Assembly: GCF_015706575.1 (NCBI RefSeq) | Contig: NW_024037059.1 | Location: forward strand, 28,530,129 to 28,594,128 | Length of the DNA: 64,000 nucleotides | Origin: Patiria miniata | Taxonomy: Eukaryota > Echinodermata > Asteroidea > Valvatida > Asterinidae | Direction of reading: 5' to 3' | Shown: piece by piece, positions 12,321-25,607 of the stretch | How the letters are laid out: each line of letters starts with the position of its first letter | Numbering within the stretch: position 1 is the first letter of the stretch | Notes under the pieces: generated by a model | The model's input: only the letters and a program-made list of their open reading frames with translations | What the model was told of the DNA's origin: nothing | Databases searched by the model: none | Translations under genes and position numbers: made by a program

Positions 12321-12742
12321 AAAAACACTTTCTCATATTATTCAATTTCAATTCAATTCAATTCAAGAAGCATTTATTTCATACTCCTTTAGAGAAATAC
12401 ATCAATAAACAAAAGATGACTGATATATAGCAAAATAGCGAATTCGATAAATATGTCACACACAAATGAAATACAAGTAAACTGCGCTATAAACAAGAGT
12501 AACACTTACAGCGTGTAACACTTACAGTGCTGATTTGGCTGAAATTGAAATTGAGACAAAGAGTTGAAAGATTTATACTAATAGCTCAGATAAACTGGGC
12601 TCCACAAGCAACAAAGACATTTGACTTGAAGTATTTTGTACCGTTGGACTAAGTACTGCAACGTCAGATTTTCCATTTTGTTATGTTATTGAATGGTTAC
12701 AGTGCTTCCAAATTTTCAATTGCTCCATTGATTTAACTAATT

Positions 12743-13706
12743 CGTCACCGACACCACGAAGTAACATTCATGTACATACCGGTAAAAGCTAGCAATCGGA
12801 GAAAACGGCATCTAATGTTGAACGCCTTCTAGAACAACACTTTGCGTCAAAACTACAGAGTATTTTCAGTTGGGTTTCTCGTTGTAGACACTTGATGTAT
12901 TGATGTTATTAAATTTGCTGTTTTTCACCCGTTTTTGTATTAAAACAACAAGAAAAAAGAAACCCAAAGTTCGTGAAACCCAAAAAGCTGCGAAACTGTA
13001 AAATTTCGTTTTCATGAAGTAGCACGCTTCAATGTATTACAACACTAGAAGAGTGTTACTTCGTGAAAACGTTTTTGCTCGCATTTGAGCAGAGTGCGCG
13101 CCATGCATTGCAATGGTAAATGGAACTTGAGTGTTACTTCGTGAAAACGAAAACTGTCACTTTTGCGCAAAAGTTGCCATGGATACTTAGCGTAATTATT
13201 AAAGTAAAGCTCCTGAAGCTTTGAAACTTCGTGCAATGGTAGGCCTTGATGAATAATTTTTTAAAAATCCAAAAACTGAAAATCTAAAAAAATATGGTTT
13301 AGGCCAAAAAAAATAATAAGTCGGTCTCTGGTCAGCGCGCGCGTCGATTTTAATCATGCGCGTCGATCTTTTTTTTTTCCAAAATGTTCCGCGGTAGCTC
13401 CAACAGCGCCCTCTTTTTCCGCACCTCCTCAATTTTTTTTACCAAAGAGCACCAGGGAATGGGAAATTGCACCAAGGCAAATGATCGAAAGCACCAAGGC
13501 AAATTATGGAGGACATCAATGTACATGAGGACACCAAAAAAGCAAAATAGTACCCACCTTGTCTGTACAATCCAAGCTTGAAAAAAAAAAAAAAAAAAAA
13601 AGCCGCCTGGCCGCATCAATTCCGGAACTTTGGTCTGACAAGAGACCGAATATTTTTTTATTTTGGCCTTAACACGGTAGAGTGTTACTTCGTGGTGTCG
13701 GTGACG
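12743..13706. mobile_element. second CGTCACCGACACCACGAA element, 964 bp, TSD AATT, containing a nested MITE
   Basis: Same termini as the element at 3262 (CGTCACCGACACCACGAA inverted at both ends) and flanked by AATT. The matching place downstream of MCT copy 2 (near 24609, ACTAATTTATCATTT) lacks the element, so it inserted after the gene duplication. The interior word GTTACTTCGTGAAAACG recurs. A 367-bp Harbinger-like element has inserted into it at 13302. Confidence 0.8.
13302..13668. mobile_element. Harbinger-like MITE, 367 bp (TSD TTA), nested
   Basis: Starts GGCCAAAAAAAATAATAAGT followed by CGGTCTCTGGTCAG, ends with inverted GACCGAATATTTTTTTATTT then TGGCC, flanked by TTA on each side. 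Same length as the element at 27041 and in the opposite orientation, judged by the GCGCGCGTCGATTTTAATCA block next to one end. Confidence 0.75.
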
Positions 13707-14910
13707 AATTAATCATTTACAATTCTTTGACGACATTGTTTATAATCCATTTGATGTTTGATTTGTTGATAAATCACCAGTGTGAATTAAAAAAAAAACG
13801 TGAATTCAAAATTGAATTTGTATTTCGAAACAAACGCGTCTGTGTGGAAAATTGATACATTGGTTCATATTGCCCAGGCAACACTGGAAATTAAGAATGA
13901 GAAACTAAAATGAAAAGTGAAAATCTCCGAAATTGAAGATTGTCAAAAAGCATCAGATTGTCCATTTTGTTTTGTTAGTGAATTGTTACAGTGCTACAAA
14001 ACATCCCATTTTCAAAATGATTTTATTTCATTGATATTCGCAACACTTTGACCATTACATTTTACATAATCCATTCTATTTTTTAAAATAAATATTACGT
14101 TACCAGTGTGATTTCTAAAAGCTTAGAAGGAGATACGTGAATTCAAAATGAAATTCTAATTTAACAAAAATCTGTGTGGCCAATAGATGCAATGGTTCTC
14201 ACTGCCCAGGCAACACTGGAAATTGAAAATGAGGAATTAAAATTAAAATCTGTGAAGTGAAAGAAAGCTATTGAAATAAGTAAAATCATTTTTTTCCAAA
14301 TTATTTTGATTTCTCAAGTATTAAGTTGAGGACTACCATCAATGCAAATATTTTTTCAACATTAACGATGGTTCAAACAATAAACTATAAAAGATACTTT
14401 CTACATGATACCCTTCATTTCTAATTAATTAAGTATTCATAAATACCTCAGACAGTTTAGATAGTTCTAAATTCAAAACGCAACGCCCCAGGTGCGTTCT
14501 GCGCGACATCGCACAGAACATGCTACGCGCGCGTCAATCTCCTTAAAAGGGTTGTTTACATCTTACTCGCCAGCTGAACACTCCATTATTTTGCTAAAGG
14601 GATGTTTCAAAAGCATGAAGTGAACTTGTTGAACAAAATCGGGATTATTTTAACAAATTATTTGATTTTCTTTTACCGAAAGGTATTTATGAATGTGAAT
14701 AAATATGTGCTCGGTCGGTATTTATCACTGTGTTTAAGAGTCTGGGTGCTGATAATTACCCTCGCCTCCGGCTCGGGTAATTATCAGCACCCAGACTCTA
14801 AGTGGTCTTAAACAGAGTGATAAAAACTTCCGGAGCACACATTTATTCCCTTAATTAAATAAGTTTGTAAGCTTTACTCTTTTTTAAGAAGTCAGCCTTT
14901 GTGTTGCCAT
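13707..14910. other. MCT 3' flank, intergenic
   Basis: AT-rich DNA shared with 24610-25819 and 29809-31018. Two diverged blocks containing GCCCAGGCAACACTGGAAAT recur about 330 bp apart (13872 and 14204). No gene apart from the hairpin listed separately. Confidence 0.55.
14699..14852. repeat. large hairpin near lectin A (25-bp perfect inner arms)
   Basis: AGAGTCTGGGTGCTGATAAT with TACCC (14737-14761) is perfectly inverted at 14775-14799 around a 13-bp loop. Weaker complementarity extends outward to about 14699 and 14852. Found again at 25608-25761 and 30807-30960. Confidence 0.75.
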
Positions 14911-15515
14911 TTAAAAATGTAGCTGTGGTGCAGATCGTTTGCAGATAGTGGCAACGTGTTTCTCGCAAAATACGTCATTCCAACCAGATTTTCTCGTTGC
15001 TGCACAATCTTCACCTTCCCTAAGATCATTAGGTTCACCTCCCTCCCGTTTCTGTACTCCACATCAGTAGTGCCATCTTGACACACCCATGCACCTGACA
15101 CACACAGAATACATATGTCAGGTTTGATTTGGTTTGATTTTACTGTGAAGCTTTTAAGATATGAGAACCATGTTTATTTGAAGTTTGAATGTTTATATTG
15201 TCATTTCTTTCCTCGCCAAAAGGAGAGAAAAAAATGTTCAGTATGAATTTCTTTGAAAGTAGAATTCATTCATTGCTATAGTCTTAAAGCAATATAAGTT
15301 GACAAACCTTCAACTTGCTGATCATTGAAGTCGATCCAAAACCGGTGGATCAGGTTCTTCAGAAGGAACTCAGTTTCCTCCTGAGACTGTGGCATGACCA
15401 AGACACTTCCCATCTTGATGCACTCCTGTTTTGCCTCAGCCCATGGTAGATTCTCGCTGAGTTGCTTGTAGCATTTGCCACCCCACTGGCTCCAAGCAGG
15501 AGGACACGCCCCTCT
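14911..15515 (-). pseudogene. C-type lectin copy A, truncated and frameshifted
   Basis: Reads on the minus strand. Exon 1 remnant 15308-15515 encodes the first half of a C-type lectin domain (GACPPAWSQWGGKCY, PWAEAKQEC, MPQSQEETEFL) but breaks off at GACPP, so the signal peptide is missing; unrelated sequence follows. Exon 2, 14911-15094, is 184 bp against 185 in copy B: one base is lost just after the conserved WVCQDGTTDVEYRN segment, which destroys the Ca2+-site and C-terminal cysteine region. The extra domain cysteine in WI-D-C is Phe here. Decayed paralogue of genes B to E. Confidence 0.8.
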
Positions 15516-16235
15516 TATATAACTCGTATAGAGTTATATGCACTGAGCTGGTTCTGCATTGTTTTCTTGTGTAATGTAATATCCACTGAGCTGAAACTTC
15601 AACTTGTTAGGTCAGTTTTGTACATTCTTCTTTTTGGATTGTGAGTAATGTTACTATTGAAAAGAACAAAATGCTTGTAAACCAAATGATATGCCCTTAA
15701 GAGCGACCATTTTTGTGTACTGCTCGAGCACAAATGGTTCTATTAAAGGTCATAGTCTATTTGTATTTGATAATACGGGAAATCAAATAAGTTTTGCTCC
15801 GCTGGCAGCGATGCCACGGAGTAACTTTATGTGTTCAAAATGATGGAGACTGATAGATAACACAGATAGTACATGTAGTCTCAATTAACTACATTGAAGC
15901 GATAGACGGCATAATGGCGTGTGATGTATAACTGGGAGACTTTGAGACGCTTGGTGGCAGTAAACACACCGCCCTTTTATATTGTTTGCGTCATTTTGAG
16001 CATGCGCACATTAGCTTAAACATGCCGTAAACAACTGAAAACTATGACAGGTGTTTGCTGCCACCAATCGTTCCAAAAGTCTTCCATTAAAACTGTGTCA
16101 TGCCATTGGTGAGTGGTGACCCAGACGTAATGACTTTATTGTCCTAGCAAAAGTGGATGCGTAACCTACCTACCTACCTTGGTCGATCTTCCGATTGAAC
16201 AAAGCAAACGAAGCCTCTCCAGACGCAGCGTAGCT

Positions 16236-16279
<44 letters not shown>

Positions 16280-16400
16280 GGGGGGGGGGGGGGGGGCCGG
16301 GGGGGGGGGGGGGGGGCGGGGGGGGGGGGGGGCACACGCCCCCCCCCCATAAAAAGTTCGCGCCCCCTCCCAGTCGCCCCCCCCCCCAACACACACACAC
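16236..16400. repeat. long poly-G tract and CCCC/CA repeats
   Basis: About 100 bp of nearly pure G (first run about 42 G) followed by poly-C and (CA)n up to about 16420. Proline-rich minus-strand frames here are artefacts. Confidence 0.9.
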
Positions 16401-16539
16401 ACCCACCCACACACCCACCCACACTTGTTTCACATGACTAGTGTGGACTTTCCATTGCTTTCGTGTAGTTAAGAAAAACCAGTGAAAAAACTCATTTTTC
16501 TCAAACTGTGAAAACTCTTTCAACCCAATTTTTTTTCTA

Positions 16540-17090
16540 TGATTCCCTTTAGTGTTTCTCTTCATTCTGCTACAGATAAACCTAACCCAAAAATGCCTCT
16601 AAACCTGTTTTCCAGAAATGGGGAAACACTGTGTGGACGTGGGCAAGTCCACACAACGTCGGTGCTACCTACATTATGTGGACGTCTTTTGTTCGGAAGT
16701 CCAAACTGCGTATGTAAGACAAGCTCACACACCCAGACCCACACACCCAGACTTACGTTACATACCTTGTGTGGACATTGCTTTGTTTTCGTGTAGTTAA
16801 GAAAACTCGGTACAAAAAATAACTTTACTTAAACTGTGAAAACTCTTCTAACCCAATTTTTTTTCTATGATTCCCTATAGTGTTTCTTTTCATTCTGCTA
16901 CGGATAAACCTAACCCAAAAATGCCTCTAAACCTGTTTTCCAGAAAGGGCAAAACCTTATGTGGACACGACTTAGTCCACATAAGGTTCACACAACCTGC
17001 ATTATGTGGACCTCTTTTGTTCACAAGTCCACATAGGGTATGTAACACAAACTCACACACACACACACACACACACACCACTGGACATTT
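16540..17090. repeat. two-unit tandem repeat of about 320 bp with CA microsatellite
   Basis: ATGATTCCCT, GTGTTTCT, CATTCTGCTAC, AACCTAACCCAAAAATGCCT and TTATGTGGAC recur at about 16540 and 16868. Both units end in CA-rich DNA; the second in (CA)n at 17053-17078. Confidence 0.7.
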
Positions 17091-18132
17091 GGCATCCGGA
17101 GAAAAACACAGCCGTATGAGTTACCATGATTAGCTGGAAGAACATAAAGTCCCTTTTCCCGCGATTTTGTGCGTATTTTTCACCTAAACCCTTTCATTTC
17201 GCGAGTGCACGTCTGAGAAAGCAATTAGCAGTATTTGTCTCAATATTAACCATGATATAGGTTTTGAACAGCGCCCCCATGGAAGATGGTGTCCCCCCCC
17301 CCCCCCCCCCCCCCACTACTGCTACCAGAAAAACTACCGCACGGCAGCGAGCTGGATACTCACCGGAATGACGTCACCTGGGCGCGTATCATTTTTACTT
17401 CCCGGACGCGCGGCGGATTCGGCCAATGACGCGCTCCAATTTGATCATGAATATTTATGAGATGTAGTAACAATTAATAACTCAGTGCTTCCGTGCATTG
17501 ACATTTACCTTGTCATATTTTGTTATTCAGGTGCAATACCAATTGCCCAATATTCTTCCACATTACCGCCAGAACTATCCAGTTAAAAATATATTAATGT
17601 GTGAGGTGGTCGTAGAAAAATACAAGCTTTCAGCGTCGACTCACTCGGCGCGGTGTGCACAATATGTACACGTACATTTGTGTTATGGTCCTGACTGCAT
17701 ACCATGCATTGTATATTTACACCGTCCGATCAGATAGCGCTGTTTCCCTAATCCATAAAGACGTTATTAAAGACAGTGTTCATTATATCGATAATATCTT
17801 TAACCCCCTAAGCCTACCTGCATGTACAGTTCGGAATGGATTTATGCGCGTTGAGTCTGAATATCGCTACAAGTTGAAAAGAGGCCATTTTCATCCTAAC
17901 GAAAACGTAATTCATGCAGTGTGTTATCATCCCTTTTAAAGTCACAGAAGAGTGAAGATGTAAATGATAACACAGTTCCAATAGCCATAGCAAAAACACG
18001 GTTCACTGAGCAGTTGTGGTTAGTTTAATCGTGGCTGAATGCCAAACGGCATTAGACCTGTAGTGACTGCCCCTTTAACCATAACGCGACTTAATGTAAA
18101 TAACAACATTGGCGTCACATGTAAAGAACTCG

Positions 18133-18516
18133 CCAATCAACGCCAGCGAACATCTTTGACTGGTACCCTGTAATGTACATATAAATTCGCGGGTGCGTCC
18201 ACATGTGTTCCGTGTGGGTTTTTCCATGTGTTCTGGCTGTTGGTGAAAAGTTAGGAGTTATCGCGTTTTGACATTTTTTGAGCACCAATCTTCAGCATAA
18301 TTTTACCAACGTTTATCATCGTCTTCGTGTGTTTTCGTCAAGTCAGTTATCATCTGTTTGTGTCCTGAACAATCCTCGTGGATAAAAACTCTATACGAAC
18401 TGTGGTTCGTGCATCCGCGCCAGGAGAGATATCGCGATCGACCAGAGTCGGTATTCGTCCCGAGGCGAGAAGACCGAGCGAGTGGACTCGTGCCCAATTC
18501 ACGGACAAATACCTTG
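18133..18516 (+). promoter_or_regulatory. probable promoter and 5' noncoding exon of MCT copy 2
   Basis: CCAAT at 18133-18137, TATAAA at 18180-18185 and a donor CTTG|GTGAGT at 18516/18517 match copy 1 almost base for base. The promoter was therefore duplicated with the gene and both copies may share regulation. Confidence 0.5.
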
Positions 18517-18691
18517 GTGAGTTGACAACAACTTTCGTACTGAGTATAGCTATAAATATACTACAGACCCAATAGTTTAGTTGATTTCAACATCTACTCA
18601 AAAAGTGACCAGGTAATTACACGCTGTTGCATGGTATTACCTGTTGGGTATCTTTTTTGTCTTTCATCGATTTAATTGGTCAGTTTCCAGA

Positions 18692-21600
18692 ATGTCATCA
18701 CCAGAAAACGGACCTGTTAATAATTACGACCACGACAAGTATGGCTGGGTCATGGTGGCGGTAACGTTTCTCAATTGGGCCGTGATCATGGGTTACACCA
18801 AGGCGTTGGGCGTTCTCCTCATTCCAATCACCCGCGACCTAGACAGCGAGCTCTGGCTTATCGGTTGGTTGGCAGTCTTGTACCTACTAATGCAGAATTG
18901 TCTCGGTAAGTTGTTTTTTGGAATTATTCCCATATCTGGCCATCAAGTGTTTTCTCAGTAAAAACAAAACAATATTTTCCCTGCTAAAATTGACTTTTTA
19001 TGGCATATTATCACTTTCTGACGGCTGATAGGTCACTGACGGGAACAATTAGTGATGGCCAGATATGGGAATCTGTCCAAGTTGTTTTTCCTAAATATGA
19101 AATTTAGACTTTTTATCACTTATACCGGGTTGATGTCCATGCTCTGTCTATGTATTCGAAACTTGTGTCGTCGCTTTTGTTTGTTCGGCAGAGCTAGCAT
19201 CACACTTCGGCTGATCTAAACACTCGTGCTTAATCCTCATTAATTTGCGATTTTCGGTATGGGGTCTCATCCAAAAATTCAAACGACTTCGACCTAATCT
19301 GAATATATTGCTGTACAACAATGAATGTTTGTGAGTGCAATGGTATTGAAAAGAATTCCATACCTTGACATGCACTTGACACCCTGTACACAAACCCCAT
19401 AAGACTGGTCTAAAAGGTGTTTTCTCAATAAATGTTTCAATATTTTCGCTGCAAAATTTGACTTTTTAGGACATGTAATCGCTTTCTGATGGCTGATATG
19501 TCACTGCAGGGAAAATCAGTGATATGTATAGAGTTCTTTCCATTTTCAGAATAATTTCATGAGGTGACAGATGGCATGTTCCGTTCATTGAGGCAATGCC
19601 GAGTGGAAAGGAACATCTATCTGTCACCGAATGAAAACATTCTTTCCATTGCACGAATGTGAAACATTCATTATTGGTTTCATACAACGCCTGAATAAAT
19701 CCTCGTCATCTGATTGGTCAGAGCCGCCAATAGTGTGACCGTCCAATGGAACTTCCATTTCTGCAGTGCAGCTGGGTTGGGGCGAATAATTCAATGACAC
19801 GTGATCAACGACCCACCAATCAGATGACGGGATTTTTTCCAGGCGTTGTATAGGAAGCGCAAGATTTTATAAATAATATAAAACACTAAACATTGTGGTC
19901 AAGGTGCTGTCATTGAAGCATTTTCATTGCAGCATTATAAAATTAAAAAGTGAGTCTTGTTGATTCAGCTGATTATAGCCAACAGTATATCGATTTTCAA
20001 CATTTGGATTTGACTTTCTCCATCCCAGGACCTATTGTCGGAGCTCTGTGCCGTCTGCTGGGCGTCCGTCCGATGATGGTGTTTGGTGCAGTGCTTCTAA
20101 CGTTGGGCATCATCTTGACGGCGATATCACCCAACGTTTTTGCAATGGCCGTTTTCATTGTTGGGCTAGCAGGTAGTCAGTCTTATTGAGGTTTTGCATC
20201 CACGTGACCTTATCACGTGAACGGTAAAATATCCGTCATTTTACGTCTAGCGCGGCGCTCGTCGATCGTTCAGTACATGTACATTAACCGCCGCAAGATG
20301 AACAGAAAATGAAAGGTGATCCGTCATTAATTTGTGTGTCTCAAACACCTTGGAGAGGTGGGAGCATATTTTCCCTGAATTTCGAGAGTGGGTTTATGTT
20401 CTATGGCAGTTTATTTGTTGGTCTGCAACCGTAGGAGTCCAATATATGGCGGGCGTGTCGGTGACCCGACTGACATGTGACGTCAAGTGAAATTCCTCAA
20501 TTTTAGTTCCTTTGTGTCATCAATGTTAAGAGAACCATTGACACCGAGCACGGCATTACATTGTACATTTGCCATTTCAAATACAATGTTATTCACTGTA
20601 CATCTCGTGGGTTTGATTAATACTCTTTGCTTCCTTTTTTGCATGTTGTAAACAAAAGTGGTCTAGGTATATAGACAAGTGACTTTTAAATGCGTGCCGA
20701 CATATTTGTTATTTGTTTTGCAATATACTGCAGCGTTTGTTAACAAGAGAAAGAGTAATAACAAATTCTTTGGTGACGCTCTGGTTCTTCTGTTTATATA
20801 CTTCACTTTTATCCGCCATTCAGTTTTGGGTTTCAGAATGCACTCATTATAAATGCACGGACTGATAATGCATTCACCATACTGATGATGTTTTTGTAAG
20901 CGGATAGTTTGGTGTCAGCTTTCTTTAAAACTATTTGTAATGTGATACATGTACTTCAGCATCGTGCCTTATTTAGGCTGACGTGCTAACTTATTGCCCA
21001 GTGCTGTGAGGTGTGGAAGTGAGTCAATGACAAACTTTATGCAGAAGTGAGCAAATGTTTGGGTTCATACTCTAAACAGAAGAGAACGTGCCTCATAATG
21101 ACATCACAGCAACGGCGCCCTCAGATGTCATGAACATCTTGGAACAGAAATGATTCAGAAAGTGCACTTTACAAAAATTTTAACCATACAAAATTTATAT
21201 TGTCTCTTTACACAGGCATGCACAGCTACTAACACTTCACAGACGTCCAAACACATTTTTCATCTAACAATTGTGGCACAATTAGCTCTTGAGGAAAGGG
21301 CAACGCCGATGGCATATTATAGAACACTGTACTTTTGGTAAATTGTGGGGACATTTCCTCCTTCTGGATACCGTCCAACCACTACACAAAATACCACGTG
21401 ACTATAACATTACTGCACATATTTTGCCTCCATTCACAAACTTTCATAATCTTTCCGAATTGGAACAAACATTTTCGTTAAGTATTACATTGATTGAATA
21501 TTTCGATTTGGCAGTTACATTTTGTGGGGAACTTTTGGGGGTTATTTTGGTCAGTTTTCTCGGACAGACATAGGCCTTTGCAAATAAACGCGCATGCGCA

Positions 21601-24178
21601 TCGATCGAAACAAAATCGTGCTCCGAAAACTTTCGTCAAGAGTGCATTTTATGACCACGGCATGGCATTTGGTCAATCAGTCAATAATTTTTGGTCAAAT
21701 CTTTTTCGTAATTTTTCGGGGGAAGACACATAGACAGACAAACCAACCGACCACCAAATGACATGCAGAAGCTCCTGCCATAGCTTTGAAACAGGGACTG
21801 GAAACAGGGATTTCGCCTTCCTGAAAAACAAAACTTTACGTAATACTGAACAAAGATGATAACCTTTTTATTTTATATTCATGTTACTTTCTTCTTTCTT
21901 TGCAGGGGTTGGGTCAGCCCTGATTTTGTTCGTTAGTTTCGCCGTGATGGCGTCATATTTCAAGAAGAAATACGCATTAGCTGTGGGACTCTCAACAATG
22001 GGAATTCCTGTGGGTGTGATGGCCTATGGGCCCGTAACCCAGATGCTTGGGGATGCCTATGGCTGGAGAGGAACCATGCTTTTGCTGGGAGGTTTCTCGT
22101 TCCATCTAGTTGCGTGTAGTATGTTGGTGCGACGGAATGCTTCCTCTTCAGCAGATACTGAACAGTACCAAGAAGTTACGCAAAGCGATGAAGAAGAAAA
22201 TAGCCCGAGCGAAGATGGGAGTTTTCGTGGTACTAACCGAACAAACATCTCAAGTGACACTCGTCAGACTCTCTCAGGAGGTTGGGCTAGGGTTTGTTGC
22301 CAGAGCGTCCTGAAAGCTTTCGATTTCGCCGTTCTGAAAGATATGGGGTTCATTTTGGTAGTGTCGTCGAGATGTGCAACTAGCTTTGCCTACAGCGGAG
22401 TCGTGGTGTACATGGTCTCGCACGGTCAGCTTCAAGGGCTGAGCAAAATGCAGGCGTCGTTTCTGCCTACTTTCTTCGGCTCGGGAAACATCATCGGCAA
22501 GTTGGTTATGCCCCTTCTGCAGCAGATGGGCATCAAGGTTTCCATGACATTCTGGGCGTGTTTCGCGTCTTGTGTCGTGTGTGTATCGTTGCTCCTGGAC
22601 GCCTTCGTCACACCGTTCATGGGCCAGATGGTGGTTACAGGCTTGCTCGGTGTAGGTTACGGTATATCAATTCAAGCAATGGACGTCATCGTTCGGTTCA
22701 TCTTCACGGATGACCGATTGGTTAATGCACTGGGCTGGCAGGGCTTGTGTATTGGAATGGCTGAGGGTCTTGGAGGACTGGTCGCGGGTAAGCACAATGT
22801 GCTCTATCCCTTGTTTTATACAGTAGGCCTACTTGTTGATTTTTGCTCCTATTAAACTGTTCCTAGGTGAGTCAAAGATCAGGTCTGTCAGTCAGTCAGG
22901 TCAGTCTGGTCAAGCAGGTCAGTCAGGTTAGTCAGGTCAGTCGGGTCAGTCAGGTCAGTAAGGTCAGTCAGGTCAGTCGGGTCAGCCAGTCAGTCATGTT
23001 AGTCAGGTCAGTCAGGTCTGTCAGGTCAGTCAGTCAATCAGGTCAGATAGGTCAGTCGGGCCAGTCAGGTGAGGTCAGTCGGGTCAGTCGGCTCAGTCAG
23101 GTCAGTTACGTCAGTCAGATCAATCAGGTCAATCATTCATGTCAGTCAGTCAATCAGGTCAATCAGGTCAATCAGATCAGTCATGTCAGTCTCTCAATCA
23201 GGTCAGTTATGTCAGTCGGGTCAATCATGTCAGTCAGTCATGTTAGTCAGTCAATCGGGTCAGTCAGGTCAATCCAGTGAGTCAGGTCGGTCAGTTTGGT
23301 CAGTCAGGTCAGTCGGGACACTCAGGTTAGGTAGGTGGGTCAGTCAGGTCAGTCAGGCCGGTCGGGTCAGTCAGGTCAGTCGGGTCATCCAGTCAGTCAG
23401 GTTAGTCAGGTCAGTCAGGTCTGTCAGGTCAGTCAGTCAATCAGGTCAGATAGGTAAAGTCGGGCCAGTCAGATCAGTCGGGTCAGTCGGCTCAGTCAGG
23501 TCAGTGACGTCAGTCAGATCAATCAGGTCAATCATTCATGTCAGTCAGTCAATCAGGTCAATCAGGTCAATCAGATCAGTCATGTCAGTCTCTCAATCAG
23601 GTCAGTTATGTCAGTCGGGTCAATCATGTCAGTCAGTCATGTTAGTCAGTCAATCGGGTCAGTCAGGTCAATCCAGTGAGTCAGGTCGGTCAGTCTGGTC
23701 AGTCAGGTCAGTCGGGACACTCAGGTTAGGTAGGTGGGTCAGTCAGGTCAGTCAGGCCAGTCAGCCAGGTCTGCCGGGTCAGTCAAGTTAGATCGGTCAG
23801 TCCGGTCAGTTAGGTCAGGCAGGTCAGGTAGGTGGGTCAGTCGGGTCAGCCAGGTCAGTAAGTCAGTCAATCAGGTCAATGAGGTCAATCCAGTCAGTCA
23901 GGTCGGTCAGTCTGATCAGGAAAATCAGGTCAGTCAGAAACAGGACTGCGGGCTGTCCCTCTGGGACCATCCCAGAATTCAGTCCCATGAATAGTGCACC
24001 CAACTAAGCAGGTTAGACCTTGACACTGAAATTGATCCTTTGCTTTTTTTTAACAGGTTGGATTAACGAGTGGACCGGGAGTTTCAACATAGCTTTCTAC
24101 TTGTATGGTGGAGTGACGTTGCTATCCATTCCACTGGTGCTCTTCCAAGATCGTTATGCTAAACGAAGGTCACTGTAA
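18692..24178 (+). CDS. SLC16/monocarboxylate-transporter-like protein, copy 2 (453 aa, 4 coding exons)
   Basis: Tandem paralogue of the gene at 6672. Exons are 18692-18905, 20029-20172, 21906-22787 and 24057-24178, with exactly the same lengths and phases as copy 1; the frame is open. The MCT hallmarks (DKYGWVMV in TM1, YFKKKYALAVGL in TM5, YGWRG, GNIIGKL in TM8) are retained. Replacements relative to copy 1 include GNIK to GYTK in TM1, LVDTYGW to LGDAYGW, TDMQ to KDMG before TM7, CAPT to CATS, VLGWQGFC to ALGWQGLC, and WIYEW to WINEW in the last exon. Intact frames in both copies, together with conserved promoter elements, suggest both are or recently were functional. The last intron contains a longer minisatellite than copy 1, and it is where the younger 5.2-kb duplication begins. 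Substrate unknown. Confidence 0.88.
18926..19072. repeat. TTCCCATATCTGGCCATCA inverted-repeat element (copy 2 intron)
   Basis: Paralogous to 6906-7052, with the same termini and interior. Confidence 0.6.
19683..19850. mobile_element. 168-bp MITE, paralogous copy in MCT copy 2 intron
   Basis: Counterpart of 7677-7844 with the same TIRs; the left TA flank has become CA. Confidence 0.65.
22867..23942 (+). repeat. GTCAG-type minisatellite in last intron of MCT copy 2
   Basis: Same intronic position and repeat words as in copy 1 but about 180 bp longer, with an internal higher-order duplication: two blocks of about 0.39 kb starting near 23062 and 23468. The left breakpoint of the young 5.2-kb duplication (about 23015) lies inside this array. 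Confidence 0.9.
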
Positions 24179-25607
24179 AAAAAAAAAAAAAACACTGTCT
24201 CATATTATTCAATTTCAATTTAATTCAATTCAATTCAAGAAGCATTTATTTCATACTCCTTTAGAGAAATACATCAATAAATAAAAGATGTCCGGTATAT
24301 AGCAAAATAGCGAATTCGATAAATATGTCACCAAAAATGTAATAAAAGTAAACTGCGCTATTAACAAGAGTAACACTTACAGCGTGTAACACTTACAGTG
24401 CTGATTTGGCTGAAATAGAAATTGAGACAAAGAGTTGAACGATTTATACTAATAGCTCAGATAAACTGGGCTCCACAAGCAACAACGACATTCGACTTGA
24501 AGTATTTTGTATCGTTGGACTAAGTACTGCAACATCAGATTTTCCGTTTTGTTATGTTATTGAATTGTTACAGTGCTTCCAAATTTTCAATGGCCTCATT
24601 AATTTAACTAATTTATCATTTACAATTCTTTGACGACGACATTGTTTATAATCCATTTGATGTTTGATTTGTTGATAAATCACCAGTGTGATTTTTCAAG
24701 CCTGGAAAGGAAAAACGTGAATTCAAAATTGAATTTGCATTTCGAAACAAACGCGTCAGTGTGGAAAATTGATACCTTGGTTCATATTGCCCAGGCAACA
24801 CTGGAAATTAAGAATGAGAAACTAAAATGAAAATTGAAAATCTCCGAAATTGAAGATTGTCAAGAAGCATCAGATTGTCCATTTCGTCATGTTAGTGAAT
24901 TCTTACAGTGCTACAAAACATCTCATTTTCAAAATAATTTGATTTCATTGATATTCGCAACACATAATCCATTTTATGTTTGATTGTTTTTTAAATAAAT
25001 ACTACGTTAGCAGTGTGATTTCTAAAAGCTTAGAAAGAAAATACGTGAATTCAAAATGAAATTCTAATTTACCAAAAATTTGTGTGGCCAATAGTTGCAA
25101 TGGTTCTCACTGCCCAGGCAACACTGGAAATTGAAAATGAGGAATTAAAATTAAAATCTGTGAAGTGAAAGAAAGCTATGTAAATAAGTAAAATCATTTT
25201 TTTTCCAAATTATTTTGATTTCTCAAGTATTAAGTTGAGGACTACCATCAATGCAAATATGTTTTCAACATTAACGATGGTTCAAACAATAAACTATAAA
25301 AGATACTTTCTACATGATACCCTTCATTTCTAATTAATTAAGTATTCATAAATACCTCAGACAGTTTAGATAGTTCTTAATTCAAAACGCAACGCCCCAG
25401 GTGCGTTCTGCGCGACATCGCACAGAACATGCTACGCGCGCGTCAATCTCCTTAAAAGGGTTGTTTACATCTTACTCGCCAGCTGAACACTCCATTATTT
25501 TGCTAAAGGGGTGTTTCAAAAGCATGAAGTGAACTTGTTGAACAAAATCGGGATTATTTTAACAAATTATTTGATTTTCTTTTACCGAAAGGTATTTATG
25601 AATGGGA

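Noticed and set aside
16166..16565. Proline-rich minus-strand frames
   Set aside because: Translation of a poly-G tract; no start context, no conservation in unit 1.
23069..23791. 240-codon open frame of repeated RSV/SQSGQ peptides (also 28268-28990)
   Set aside because: Lies in an intron and is simply the translation of the GTCAG minisatellite.
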